DNA of 64,000 nt from Ferdinandcohnia sp036965165 (GCF_036965165.1 NZ_JBALOX010000007.1:1-64000), one strand, 5' to 3'. Shown: positions 15,699-24,993, counted from the stretch's first letter. Notes: generated by a model not told the origin, from the letters alone. A program made the numbers and translations.

Positions 15699-15793
15699 GT
15701 TTCAAATCCCCTCTAAGTTTTGCTAATAGCCACATAAGAAAAGGAACAAAAAGAAACATTGGACTCATTGTATGCAATATAATCTCTCTTATT
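15673..15793 (-). pseudogene. Out-of-frame C-terminal part of gerAB
   Basis: This segment, in the +1 frame relative to the annotated gerAB, encodes a hydrophobic helix (MSPMFLFVPFLMWLLAKLRG) and a short tail ending at a TAG. It looks like the last membrane segment of the B subunit and would be read through if one T were removed from the T run near 15792-15796. Confidence 0.65.
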
Positions 15794-16780
15794 TTAAAAA
15801 TGGTAAGTAGGAGCCTCAGGAGCCATACCAAAAATAACAACAATTGTTGCAATGGTTGGGGCTAAATATTCAAAGGTTTGGATCTTACAAATCCCTCCTA
15901 AAAATATGGAAATTAAATAGATATAGACAGTAAATCGAATGAATGAGGCAATAATCCAAAATGGAAAGAAAAAGGTTTCAATATTTGTTAAAAATCCAAA
16001 CCGGATCAAGCGAATTAACTCTTGGTAAGGATAATCGAGCATTTTCAAACCTTCATAATCAAATGCAAATAAATAGATAAGAAATGCAAGCGTTAACTCA
16101 ATTACGATAATCCCAAACGCAATCCATGTACCTTTTTTAAATGCTTTAGCGGATACAATATAAGGAGCAATTAATCCCATAAAAAAAAATTCTCCAAAAA
16201 GTGATATATGTGTTGTACTCACTTTTATGACATCTACATAACCAGGACCGAAAATTGGGAAAATGAATGCAAGGCTACTTTCTTTTAAGGCTAGAATCAG
16301 TGAGATGAATAAAGAAAATTTTATATAAAAAAGTACTAACCATGAAACAGTGCCGATATGTTCTATTCCTTTTTTTGCACAATACGCACAAACAATCATT
16401 AAAACAAAATAAATCATCAAATACGGAGTTTGTGAAAAATACATTGTACCAATGATATCCACATATATGGCTGAATCATATGTAAGTGCTAAAAAAAAAG
16501 TCAATAATAGAATACATGACAGAAATGTGCCGATATATTTTCCAAATAAACGAAGGATGACATCATGCAAATTTTTATTTTTATATGCCGTTATGACTTT
16601 GATCGTCAAATAAATTGGAATAATCGATACTAATCCAATCACAAGAGGTGCCATCCAATAAGCATTACTAAGGGACCTTACCAAAATGATTGGTGTGTCA
16701 TCAGAGAGTTTCACACCAATTACTAATATCACTATTGCAACGTATTCTCTTATTCCAATTTTTCCTCTTGATTGCTCCAT
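15794..16780 (-). CDS. GerAB/ArcD/ProY family germinant receptor B subunit, C terminus lost by frameshift
   Basis: Integral membrane subunit related to amino-acid permeases; about nine membrane segments are visible in 328 residues. The family is usually about 360-370 residues. The frame ends at APEAPTYHF and stop. One T fewer in the run of five T just before it would restore a frame continuing KIREIILHTMSPMF and LWLLAKLRG-like residues to a stop at 15673-15675, giving about 368 residues. This is either a sequencing error in a homopolymer or a real C-terminal truncation removing the last membrane segment. It starts three bases after gerAA. Confidence 0.88.
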   Translation of the reverse strand: MEQSRGKIGIREYVAIVILVIGVKLSDDTPIILVRSLSNAYWMAPLVIGLVSIIPIYLTIKVITAYKNKNLHDVILRLFGKYIGTFLSCILLLTFFLALTYDSAIYVDIIGTMYFSQTPYLMIYFVLMIVCAYCAKKGIEHIGTVSWLVLFYIKFSLFISLILALKESSLAFIFPIFGPGYVDVIKVSTTHISLFGEFFFMGLIAPYIVSAKAFKKGTWIAFGIIVIELTLAFLIYLFAFDYEGLKMLDYPYQELIRLIRFGFLTNIETFFFPFWIIASFIRFTVYIYLISIFLGGICKIQTFEYLAPTIATIVVIFGMAPEAPTYHF

Positions 16781-16783
16781 AGT

Positions 16784-18337
16784 CTATTCCTCTGCCTTTT
16801 TTATGACGTCCTTTGGTTTAAGATATCCGGGGCGAACTGTTTCGTTTTTGAGTATTTTTCTAATAATTGTATCTCCAGAAGAAATGTACTTAGGTGACAT
16901 TGGAGATAAGTAAGGAACCCCAAATGATTTTAAGGAAACCATATAAATGATTCCAACTGTAAACAAGGCTGTCATCCCATAAATACCAAAAACACCAGCC
17001 GAGAAAATAAAACCAAATCGTATGATTCTTATTGCAAAATTCATGCTTACATCGCTAAGTGTAAATGAACAAAGTCCACTTAAGGCAACCACAATAACAA
17101 CGATAGGACTGACAATATTTGCTTGAACTGCTGCTTGACCTAAAATTAACGCTCCAACAATGCCGATTGTCGGTCCAATTGTATTAGGGACTCGAAGTCC
17201 AGCTTCTCTTATCAACTCAAAGGCAATTTCCATCATTAGTATTTCGATAAGAACCGGGAAAGGAACTTTTTCACGGGTCGCGGAAATAGCTAATAAAAGA
17301 TCAGTCGGAACCATTTCTGAATGATAAAGTGTAATTGAAACATAAATTGCAGATCCAAAAACGGTAATAAACAATGCACATACACGTAGTAAACGAGTGA
17401 AATTTCCGAATACATATCGTAAATAATGATCCTCAGGGTTATGGATAAAGGACCAAAAGGTGGTTGGGAGTATTAAGGCAGAAGGTGAGTTATTCATGAT
17501 TAAAACGACATATCCATCCTCTAAAAAGGAGGAAGCACGATCAGGTCTCTCCGTATATAAAATGCTAGGAAAGATAGATCTTGGCCTTTCTTCAATGTAT
17601 TGTTCCAAAAGTGAGAGGTTTTGAATGGCGTCGACATCTAAAGAACTGACTCTTTCTTTGATATTATTTATCAATTTTTCGTTGGCAAGATCCTTTAAAT
17701 AAAGGATATACAGTTCGTTATTTGACCGTTTTGAAATCGTTATATTCTCGACAATTAAATTTTCATTCCGGATCTTTTTTCGTACTAAAGAAATGTTTGT
17801 ATCTGCACTCTCATTAAAAGCTTCCTTTGGGCCTTTAAGGACAACCTCATTTTCTGCTTTTTCTACCGATCTACTTTGGAAATTTGCCGTTCCGATTACA
17901 TACGCTTTTTTCTCGTCATCAATGAGTAAAACTGTATTTCCTTGATTAGCACTGTTAACTATATCTTTTATCTGTTGAACCTGTGTGAGTGATTGAACTT
18001 GGATAATGTTTTGAACTTCTTTTCCTGGATCTTCATTTAGTAACAGTGGATTAAGGATATGCTCACTAATCATGTCAACATCAGAGATTGTTGAAATAAA
18101 CAGGATGGCTGCGTTTTTATTTAGACCGTTTATGGTGAAATTATGGATCTTTACATCATTGTTTTCCGGTATAGAATATATTTCCTTTAAGATTTGGATG
18201 TTTTTCTCGAGGTCTCGGTTTATTTCCTGACTTTTTCTTGCAATCTCTTCTGCATTGGATTTTTCAGGAAAGTTCTCAGGATTTTGCTTGGGCTGTTTAA
18301 ATTTTTCTATATAATTTTGAATTGGTTTCTTTTTCAT
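16784..18337 (-). CDS. GerA family spore germination protein (germinant receptor A subunit)
   Basis: Germinant receptor A subunit of 517 residues in the spore inner membrane. A soluble N-terminal half (to about residue 300) is followed by membrane segments with conserved family motifs such as ATREKVPFPVLIEILMMEIAFELIREAGLRVP and the nearby GPTIGIVGALILGQAAVQA. The C-terminal tail ends in the usual hydrophilic segment after SPMSPKY. It is the first gene of an A-B-C plus small-ORF operon. A weak sigma-G-like promoter is seen upstream. Named gerA/gerK/gerB subtypes cannot be separated here. Confidence 0.92.
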   Translation of the reverse strand: MKKKPIQNYIEKFKQPKQNPENFPEKSNAEEIARKSQEINRDLEKNIQILKEIYSIPENNDVKIHNFTINGLNKNAAILFISTISDVDMISEHILNPLLLNEDPGKEVQNIIQVQSLTQVQQIKDIVNSANQGNTVLLIDDEKKAYVIGTANFQSRSVEKAENEVVLKGPKEAFNESADTNISLVRKKIRNENLIVENITISKRSNNELYILYLKDLANEKLINNIKERVSSLDVDAIQNLSLLEQYIEERPRSIFPSILYTERPDRASSFLEDGYVVLIMNNSPSALILPTTFWSFIHNPEDHYLRYVFGNFTRLLRVCALFITVFGSAIYVSITLYHSEMVPTDLLLAISATREKVPFPVLIEILMMEIAFELIREAGLRVPNTIGPTIGIVGALILGQAAVQANIVSPIVVIVVALSGLCSFTLSDVSMNFAIRIIRFGFIFSAGVFGIYGMTALFTVGIIYMVSLKSFGVPYLSPMSPKYISSGDTIIRKILKNETVRPGYLKPKDVIKKAEE

Positions 18338-18360
18338 TACAGACAGCTCCGGTTTTTCCT

Positions 18361-18390
18361 AAGTTTGCCACCAAAGGTGGAATTTAATGC
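18361..18390 (-). promoter_or_regulatory. Weak sigma-G-like promoter of the gerA-type operon
   Basis: On the minus strand GCATT (18386-18390), an 18-base spacer and CAAACTT (18361-18367). The -10 matches the sigma-G CATnnTA pattern only partly. Confidence 0.3.
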
Positions 18391-18518
18391 AAATAAAGAA
18401 AAAAGCCGGGAATTAGCTAAAAAGTGTCCAAAATGATAGAAGTTTTGTAAAAATCCATTTATAATGAATGGTGTGAATTATTTAGTGAGTCTAAATAATT
18501 AAGAAGGGGGAAATAATT

Positions 18519-20312
18519 GTGAGCACACGTACATATGAACAAAAATGGGATTTAGATGTGTTTTTTGAAGGTGGAAGCAGTTCGCATGTCTTTCATTCAT
18601 TTTTGGATGAATTACATAAGGAACTAACTGAGTTCAGTGCGCTGGTAAATCAATTTCAAATACCAACCAAAGTAAATGATAAAGAAGGATTATTAAGTAT
18701 TTTAAATGCTTTTCAATCTTCTTTTAAAAAGCTTCGTCAAGCGGGGGCGTTTGTGAGCTGTTTGACAGCACAGGATACAACTGATCGTGGAGCTACCCTT
18801 TTACAGGGAAAAATAACTCAGCTAAGTAGCGAGTTTCAATCGATCTTAACGGCTTTTGATCAAAAGCTTGTTGCAATAGAGCAGTCTGTCTGGGAACAAC
18901 TTTTATCAGAGGAGCCATTAAATGAACTTTCTTATGTATTAGAAGAAAGAAGAACTAGAGCAAAAGAAAAACTTGCTTTAGAACAGGAAAGTTTAATTAA
19001 TACTTTAGGTGTTGATGGCTACCATGCATGGGGTCAGCTTTATAATATGGTCGTTGGTAACATTAAGATTCCATTTGAAGAAAATGGTGAGGCAAAACAG
19101 TTTTCAGTCGGTCAAGCATTTAACAAGTTTTCAAGTTCTGATCGAGATGTGAGACAATCAATGTTTACTTCATGGGAGAAAGCCTGGGAAGAACATTCAG
19201 ACTATATTGGTGAAGCATTAAATCATCTTGGTGGGTTCCGATTAAATGTGTATAAAGCACGTGGTTGGGAAAATGTTCTCGATGAGCCGCTTGATATTAA
19301 TAGAATGTCTAAGGAAACGCTTGAAACGATGTGGGCTGTTATAACTGAGAATAAAGCTCCTTTTGTAGAATATTTAAACCGCAAAGCACAGCTATTAGGT
19401 GTTGAAAGGCTAAGCTGGTATGACCTTGATGCGCCTGTTGGGAAAACAGAAAGTAAGGTGTCGTATCAAGAGGGTGCCGAATTCATTTTAGAACAATTTA
19501 GTAAATTTGGTTCTAAGCTTACTGAGTTTACACAAAAAGCATTTGAAGATAGCTGGATTGAGGCAGAGGATCGCCCAGGAAAACGTCCAGGTGGATTTTG
19601 CACAAGCTTTCCTGAAAGCGACCAATCAAGAATCTTTATGACATTCTCAGGAACTCCTTCAAATGTGTCAACTCTTGCTCATGAGCTTGGTCATGCGTTC
19701 CATCAGCATGCAATGGCAGGTGTTCATACATTAAATCGTAGCTACGCGATGAATGTGGCGGAAACTGCATCAACCTTTGCGGAAATGATAGTCGCAGATG
19801 CATCTGTAAAAAACGCTAAGTCCGAAGAGGAAAAAATTGCTCTATTAGAGGATAAAATTCAAAGAAGTGTTGCCTTCTATATGAATATACACGCTCGTTT
19901 CTTATTTGAGACAAGATTTTACGAGGAGCGTAAACAAGGAATTGTAAGTACAGAGCGACTTAATGAATTAATGCTTGAAGCACAGAAGGAAGCCTATTGT
20001 GGGGCACTTGATGAATATCACCCACAATTCTGGGCATCCAAAATGCATTTCTATATTACTGGCGTCCCTTTTTACAACTTCCCATATACCTTTGGATATT
20101 TATTCTCTTTAGGAATCTATGCAAAGGCATTAGAAGAGGGAACAGATTATGAAGAGAAGTACATCGCATTATTAAAGGATACGGCTAGCATGAAAGTGGA
20201 AGACCTTGCTGCAAAACACTTAGGTGTTGATTTAACGAAACGTGATTTCTGGGAAAAAGCAGTGAAGCTTTCCAATAAAGATGTCGAAGAATTTTTAGAA
20301 CTTACTAACTAA
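18519..20312 (+). CDS. M3 family oligoendopeptidase (PepF-like)
   Basis: Cytoplasmic zinc metallopeptidase of 597 residues that degrades oligopeptides. The HExxH motif is HELGH at residues 388-392, with the downstream Glu in the NVAETASTFAEMI segment. The N-terminal helical domain begins EQKWDLDVFFEGG, typical of the M3B oligoendopeptidases. GAAGGGGG precedes the GTG start. It is a single-gene unit with its own terminator, set between the germination operon and the phospholipid genes. It differs in position from yjbG (pepF) of B. subtilis, so no symbol is given. Confidence 0.9.
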   Translation: MSTRTYEQKWDLDVFFEGGSSSHVFHSFLDELHKELTEFSALVNQFQIPTKVNDKEGLLSILNAFQSSFKKLRQAGAFVSCLTAQDTTDRGATLLQGKITQLSSEFQSILTAFDQKLVAIEQSVWEQLLSEEPLNELSYVLEERRTRAKEKLALEQESLINTLGVDGYHAWGQLYNMVVGNIKIPFEENGEAKQFSVGQAFNKFSSSDRDVRQSMFTSWEKAWEEHSDYIGEALNHLGGFRLNVYKARGWENVLDEPLDINRMSKETLETMWAVITENKAPFVEYLNRKAQLLGVERLSWYDLDAPVGKTESKVSYQEGAEFILEQFSKFGSKLTEFTQKAFEDSWIEAEDRPGKRPGGFCTSFPESDQSRIFMTFSGTPSNVSTLAHELGHAFHQHAMAGVHTLNRSYAMNVAETASTFAEMIVADASVKNAKSEEEKIALLEDKIQRSVAFYMNIHARFLFETRFYEERKQGIVSTERLNELMLEAQKEAYCGALDEYHPQFWASKMHFYITGVPFYNFPYTFGYLFSLGIYAKALEEGTDYEEKYIALLKDTASMKVEDLAAKHLGVDLTKRDFWEKAVKLSNKDVEEFLELTN

Positions 20313-20351
20313 GAGAAGGGTAATGCGCTTACAGCTCGACAAATAAAACAA

Positions 20352-20385
20352 AACACCTATCTGCGTTAAAGTGGATAGGTGTTTG
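20352..20385. terminator. Terminator between the M3 peptidase gene and pssA
   Basis: ACACCTATC/GATAGGTGT with a 12-base loop and flanking A and T runs. It probably serves both convergent genes. Confidence 0.75.
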
Positions 20386-20390
20386 TTATG

Positions 20391-20930
20391 TTATACTTTC
20401 TTTAATTTAAATGTACCAACCATCAGGAAGGAAAGTATGATGATGAGGTAAATGAAAAATTGTGGAGATACATATGGGATTGCTAAGAAGCTAAGTGTCA
20501 ATAGACAGCCAGCTGCTGTTATTGGTAAGCCAACAAAGAAGCCTTTATTGTCGCTAATATTGAATTTGGCTAATCGAAATGCCCCACATCCGATATAAAA
20601 AACAGTAAAAAACATGCCTGGAGCTCCGAATTCTTGGATTATACCCTGGTATAAAAGAAGCGCAGGTGCGACTCCAAATGAAATAATATCGCACATCGAA
20701 TCAAGCTGTTTTCCGAGTTCTGATTCGATATGAAATTTTCTTGCAACCATTCCATCAAAACGATCAGCAAGTGCAGCTAAAAAGATAAGTAAGAGGCCTA
20801 ATCTAAGTTCATTTTTTAGAACAAATAATATGGAAAACCCACCTAAGCTAAGGTTAATCAGTGTTAGAATATTAGCGGTATGAGCTTTAAGCTTCTTTAA
20901 GGTTGAATCTAAATAGTCCAATAAAAACAT
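20391..20930 (-). CDS. pssA: CDP-diacylglycerol-serine O-phosphatidyltransferase
   Basis: Membrane enzyme of 179 residues that makes phosphatidylserine from CDP-diacylglycerol and serine. The CDP-alcohol phosphotransferase motif is visible as DRFDGMVAR, then GKQLDSMCDIISFG. Several membrane segments follow. The open frame extends 14 codons upstream, but the ATG at 20930 has AAGGAGTG at proper distance and is preferred. It is divergent from psd, the next enzyme of the same pathway, about 140 bases away. Confidence 0.93.
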   Translation of the reverse strand: MFLLDYLDSTLKKLKAHTANILTLINLSLGGFSILFVLKNELRLGLLLIFLAALADRFDGMVARKFHIESELGKQLDSMCDIISFGVAPALLLYQGIIQEFGAPGMFFTVFYIGCGAFRLAKFNISDNKGFFVGLPITAAGCLLTLSFLAIPYVSPQFFIYLIIILSFLMVGTFKLKKV

Positions 20931-21070
20931 TTCTTCACTCCTTCCTTGAAAAGTCTTTGTAATAGAAGTCAAAAATAAATAAAATAGAATAGTATTGCTG
21001 TAATAATCTTATTTTATTCGTTCAAAAGTGTATAGTAAAGAGAAATTGTAATTTTTAGGGGGAATATGAT

Positions 21071-21850
21071 TTGCAGAAATGGCTTTATCGTTTCTTAATT
21101 GAATTAACTAATCATCGTCTTTCATCGGCGATTTTAAAAAAATTTTCACAATCAAGAGTTAGTGCTATACTTATTCCGAGTTATGCGAAAATATACAATA
21201 TTAACCAAGCTGAAATGGAAAAAAGTTTAACTGATTTCCCAACCCTTCATGACCTTTTTGTTAGACAGTTGAAAAAGAATAGCAGGCAAATTGATCAAAA
21301 AGAAAATACGGTAATCAGCCCTGTTGATGGTGTTATTGAAGATACAGGTATTATCACTTCAAACAAGGAAATGATTGTAAAAAACAAACATTATTCAATT
21401 CGAGAAATGCTTGGTGATGAAGATTCACTTGCCAAATACATAGGTGGTACCTTCATTATTCTTTATTTAAGTCCAAGCCATTATCATCGAATTCATTGTC
21501 CAATTTCTGGAGTCATCACAAAGCAATGGGAATTGGGAAGTAAATCGTATCCGGTCAATCGATTCGGGTTAAAATATGGAAAAGACCCGTTATCCAAGAA
21601 TTTTAGAAAAATAACCGAAATACGTACAAATGACTCATATGTTGCTGTGGTCAAGGTAGGGGCCATGTTTGTTAATAGTATAGAAACAACCCATACTAGT
21701 GATTCTGTGAAAAAAGGGGAAGAAATTGCGTATTTTTCGTTCGGTTCAACGGTTATTCTATTATTTGAAAAAGAAAGTTTTACGTTTAAACCTGAAATTC
21801 GTTCATCTACAAATATTAAAGTAGGTGAAGTCTTAGGTACTTTAAATTAA
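21071..21850 (+). CDS. psd: Phosphatidylserine decarboxylase proenzyme
   Basis: Converts phosphatidylserine to phosphatidylethanolamine (259 residues). The proenzyme cleaves itself to form a pyruvoyl group. The cleavage motif FGST is at about residues 224-227, where many orthologues have LGST. The conserved SPVDG and SPSHYHRIHCP motifs carry the catalytic Asp and His. The TTG start lies 8 bases after GGGGG. Together with the divergent pssA it gives a complete phosphatidylethanolamine route. Confidence 0.94.
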   Translation: MQKWLYRFLIELTNHRLSSAILKKFSQSRVSAILIPSYAKIYNINQAEMEKSLTDFPTLHDLFVRQLKKNSRQIDQKENTVISPVDGVIEDTGIITSNKEMIVKNKHYSIREMLGDEDSLAKYIGGTFIILYLSPSHYHRIHCPISGVITKQWELGSKSYPVNRFGLKYGKDPLSKNFRKITEIRTNDSYVAVVKVGAMFVNSIETTHTSDSVKKGEEIAYFSFGSTVILLFEKESFTFKPEIRSSTNIKVGEVLGTLN

Positions 21851-21851
21851 G

Positions 21852-21875
21852 AAAAACACAAGGCGCCTGGAGCTA
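21852..21875 (-). repeat. Family B remnant, copy B7
   Basis: CACAAGGCGCCTGGAGCTA matches the end of the family B elements seen near 36301 and 43321, but the rest of the element is missing. Confidence 0.5.
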
Positions 21876-21892
21876 AATATTATCTAAAGAAA

Positions 21893-21916
21893 AAAAGAGC
21901 CTTTAGCGGCTCTTTT
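21893..21916. terminator. Terminator between psd and sda
   Basis: AAAAGAGCC and GGCTCTTTT form a symmetric stem with A and T flanks. It can serve psd and the convergent sda. Confidence 0.7.
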
Positions 21917-21929
21917 ACAAAATCATATT

Positions 21930-22070
21930 TTATGATATATTTCTAATTCTATGTCCTAATGATCTGCGCATAATTTCGGTTTCAATAAGGTGAATAAAAT
22001 CAGGACTAAGCTTTAATTTTATTGCTTTAAAATAAGATTCAATTAACAAGTCATCTGATAATTTTCTCAT
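21930..22070 (-). CDS. sda: Sporulation checkpoint inhibitor Sda
   Basis: ORF of exactly 46 residues starting MRKLSDDLLIESYFKAIKL and containing the conserved FIHLIETEIMRRSLGH end; both are hallmarks of Sda. In B. subtilis Sda inhibits the sensor kinase KinA, delaying Spo0A activation while replication is stressed. The start is unusual: a strong AGGAGGTG lies about 27 bases upstream of the ATG, and the in-frame codons between contain no ATG, GTG or TTG. A cluster of DnaA boxes upstream fits its known DnaA-dependent transcription. Confidence 0.88.
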   Translation of the reverse strand: MRKLSDDLLIESYFKAIKLKLSPDFIHLIETEIMRRSLGHRIRNIS

Positions 22071-22217
22071 AGCTTTGAGCCAATAGTTGGCTATTCACCT
22101 CCTAAAGATTTTTAAGCGTAATCGTTCTATTTGATTTCTAGTTGTCATATATTAATACGTTGCTCTTAGTTAGTAATTTAACTGTATCACGAAAAAAATA
22201 ATAGAACAACCGTTCTG

Positions 22218-22316
22218 TTATCCACAGGAAATGGTGGATAACCTGTGGGTATTTTGTTTATAAAATTTGGGAATCTATGTATATCAATGTGTAAAATGTG
22301 TATAAGTTTATCCACA
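22218..22316. promoter_or_regulatory. DnaA-box cluster upstream of sda
   Basis: TTATCCACA occurs at 22218-22226 and 22308-22316 (plus). TTATCCACC is on the minus strand at 22233-22241, and TTATACACA on the minus strand at 22297-22305. Two perfect and two one-mismatch boxes in 100 bases is far above chance. The 22071-22476 interval has no other gene. It may regulate sda (minus) and possibly yqeG (plus). Confidence 0.8.
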
Positions 22317-22476
22317 TGTGTTGAAATTTACTGACATTTGTCGAAAACTTTTTATTTTTACTATAAAAATTACAATTCGTGACGGGATTTGACGTAATAG
22401 TTTTTGTGAAAATCACTCTATTCCGTTATGATAGGATAGGTTATATTAGGAAGAAGTCCGGTGAGGTGTAAACATA

Positions 22477-22992
22477 TTGTTAAAAAATTTTTTACCAAAT
22501 GAACATGTGAAATCCGTTTTGGAGATTTCACCAAGCAAGCTTAAGGAGCTTGGAATTAAAGGGGTCATTACCGATTTAGATAATACATTAGTTGAATGGG
22601 ACCGTCCAAGTGCAACACCAGAACTTGTTGAATGGTTTAAAGACCTAAAGAAACATGGAATCACTGTTACAATTGCTTCAAATAATCAGGAGAAAAGAGT
22701 AAAAGATTTTGCAGATCCACTAGGTATCGCGTTTATATACAGGGCAAGAAAACCGATGATACAAGCCTTTAAACGTGCAATAAGGGAAATGAATTTACAA
22801 AAAGATGAGGTTGTTGTAATCGGTGACCAGCTTCTCACCGATGTTTTAGGCGGTAACCGCTGCGGTTTACATACTATTCTCGTTGTCCCTGTTGCGCAAA
22901 CAGATGGATTTTTTACAAAGTTTAATCGCTTTGTTGAAAGAAGAATTTTGACTTGGATGAAGCGTCGCGGAATGCTTTATTGGGAGGATTAA
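22477..22992 (+). CDS. yqeG: YqeG family HAD-IIIA phosphatase
   Basis: Haloacid-dehalogenase-type phosphatase of 171 residues, substrate unknown. The catalytic motif DLDNT is at residues 33-37; ASNN and GDQLLTDVLGGNR are motifs II and III. The TTG start is preceded by GGTGAGGTG. It heads an operon shared with the ribosome-assembly GTPase YqeH and others; the stop is four bases from the yqeH start. Confidence 0.92.
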   Translation: MLKNFLPNEHVKSVLEISPSKLKELGIKGVITDLDNTLVEWDRPSATPELVEWFKDLKKHGITVTIASNNQEKRVKDFADPLGIAFIYRARKPMIQAFKRAIREMNLQKDEVVVIGDQLLTDVLGGNRCGLHTILVVPVAQTDGFFTKFNRFVERRILTWMKRRGMLYWED

Positions 22993-22996
22993 TAGA

Positions 22997-24106
22997 GTGG
23001 AACAAGAAAAGATTAGCTGTATTGGCTGTGGAGTTGAAATCCAAACGGCTGACAAAACAAAATTAGGATATGCACCACCTTCTGCTTTAGAAAAGGATAA
23101 AGTCATTTGCCAACGATGTTTTAAATTAAAGCATTATAATGAAGTACAAGATGTTTCGTTAACAGATGATGACTTTTTAAAAATCCTGCACGGGATTGGC
23201 TCTACCGATGCATTGATCGTAAAAATTGTTGATATTTTCGATTTTAATGGTAGTTGGTTACCTGGCCTTCATCGTTTTGTAGGAAACAAAAATATATTAT
23301 TAGTCGGTAATAAAGTAGATTTGTTACCAAAATCGGTGAAACCAAAAAAACTAATTAATTGGATGAAAGGATCAGCCCGAGAATTAGGACTGAAACCTGT
23401 TGATGTTTTTTTAATTAGTGCGGAAAAAGGTAGTGGAATTAAAGAGGTTGCCGATGCCATTGAGCATTATCGCGAAGGAAAAGATGTATATGTAGTAGGT
23501 TGCACGAATGTCGGGAAATCAACATTCATCAACCGTCTTATTAAGGAATTCAGTGGAGAGAAGGAGGACATTATTACGACCTCACACTTCCCTGGAACAA
23601 CATTAGATATCATTGATATTCCACTTGATGAAGAGCATTCCTTATATGACACTCCAGGAATTATTAATCATCATCAAATGGCACATTTTGTTTCAAAACA
23701 GGACCTGAAGGTAATCACTCCTAAAAAAGAAATCAAACCAAAAGTTTTTCAATTAAATGAACAACAAACCTTGTTCTTTGGTGGATTAGCTCGGTTTGAT
23801 TTTGTAAGTGGGGACAGGCAGTCATTTGTTTGCCATTTCTCAAATTTGCTGGATATTCATCGAACCAAGCTTGAAAAAGCAGACGAATTATATAAAAATC
23901 ATAAAGGTGAGCTGTTACAGCCGCCAGGACTAAACGAACTAGATGAATTTCCGCCACTAGTTGCCCATGAATTTATGATCAAAGAAGCAAAAACAGATGT
24001 TGTCTTCTCTGGATTAGGCTGGGTAACGATTAACGAGCCACATACGAAAATTGTCGCCCATGTTCCAAAAGGCGTGGGAGTTCTAGTAAGAAAGTCGTTA
24101 ATCTAA
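22997..24106 (+). CDS. yqeH: Ribosome biogenesis GTPase YqeH
   Basis: Circularly permuted GTPase (369 residues) needed for 30S subunit assembly. An N-terminal zinc finger (CIGCG and CQRC) is followed by G motifs in permuted order: NKVDLLP (G4), then the P-loop GCTNVGKS (G1), then DTPG (G3). The C-terminal domain is of the usual length. It starts with GTG, 15 bases after GGAGG in the end of yqeG. Confidence 0.95.
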   Translation: MEQEKISCIGCGVEIQTADKTKLGYAPPSALEKDKVICQRCFKLKHYNEVQDVSLTDDDFLKILHGIGSTDALIVKIVDIFDFNGSWLPGLHRFVGNKNILLVGNKVDLLPKSVKPKKLINWMKGSARELGLKPVDVFLISAEKGSGIKEVADAIEHYREGKDVYVVGCTNVGKSTFINRLIKEFSGEKEDIITTSHFPGTTLDIIDIPLDEEHSLYDTPGIINHHQMAHFVSKQDLKVITPKKEIKPKVFQLNEQQTLFFGGLARFDFVSGDRQSFVCHFSNLLDIHRTKLEKADELYKNHKGELLQPPGLNELDEFPPLVAHEFMIKEAKTDVVFSGLGWVTINEPHTKIVAHVPKGVGVLVRKSLI

Positions 24107-24147
24107 TATTACAAAAAAGATAAAAATAAATCGTTACGGGTGAGGAA

Positions 24148-24993
24148 ATGGAAAAGGTTTACGGTGTAATCGGAAGTCCCATCTCACATTCAATGTCACC
24201 AAAGATGCATAATGATCTCTTTGAACATTATAAGCTTGAGGCAAGATACCATGCTTTTCATGTTGCTCCTGGGGGAGTAAAGGCCGCAATTGAGGGGATA
24301 AAAGCACTTGGGATATCCGGCATCAATGTCACAATTCCTCATAAAATTGATGTCATTGAATATTTAGATGAAGTGGAAGAGGTTGCCGCAAATATTGGGG
24401 CAGTAAATACGATTGTCAATGAGAACGGGAAATTAGTTGGCTATAATACGGATGGAAATGGATTTATCCGTTCATTAAACCAAGTGATTAGTTTTGAAGA
24501 ATTATGTTCTTCAAAAGTATTAATAATCGGTGCTGGTGGTGCAGCCAGAGGTATTTTTATTTCATTGGCAGCTATGGGAGTGAAAAACATAGATATTGTT
24601 AATCGCACGATTGGTCGAGCGAAAGCGATCATTGATGATTGTAAATATGAGGTTGATTCGCATGCATTGGGATTTGCTGAGACAAAAAGCGATATAGGGA
24701 AATATCAAGTGATTGTCAATACGACTTCTGTTGGAATGCATCCGAATGTAGAAGATATGCCAATTTCAGTTGAAAACATCGCTCCAAAAACCATAGTAAG
24801 TGATATTATTTATAATCCATTTGAAACGAAACTCCTGCAAGAAGCTGCAAAACGTGGTGCTATTACTCAAAATGGAATTGGAATGTTTGTTTATCAAGGT
24901 GCCCTAGCATTTGAAAAATGGACAGGAATATTTCCGGATACAGACAGAATGGAAAGACTAGTAACAAGGCTATTAGGAGGAAAGACATGCTGA
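24148..24993 (+). CDS. aroE: Shikimate dehydrogenase (NADP+)
   Basis: Reduces 3-dehydroshikimate to shikimate in aromatic amino-acid synthesis (281 residues). SPISHSMSP binds the substrate, NVTIPHK contains the catalytic Lys, and GAGGAARG is the nucleotide loop. The end overlaps yhbY by 7 bases. It lies in the ribosome-assembly/NAD operon as in B. subtilis (there called aroD). Confidence 0.95.
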   Translation: MEKVYGVIGSPISHSMSPKMHNDLFEHYKLEARYHAFHVAPGGVKAAIEGIKALGISGINVTIPHKIDVIEYLDEVEEVAANIGAVNTIVNENGKLVGYNTDGNGFIRSLNQVISFEELCSSKVLIIGAGGAARGIFISLAAMGVKNIDIVNRTIGRAKAIIDDCKYEVDSHALGFAETKSDIGKYQVIVNTTSVGMHPNVEDMPISVENIAPKTIVSDIIYNPFETKLLQEAAKRGAITQNGIGMFVYQGALAFEKWTGIFPDTDRMERLVTRLLGGKTC

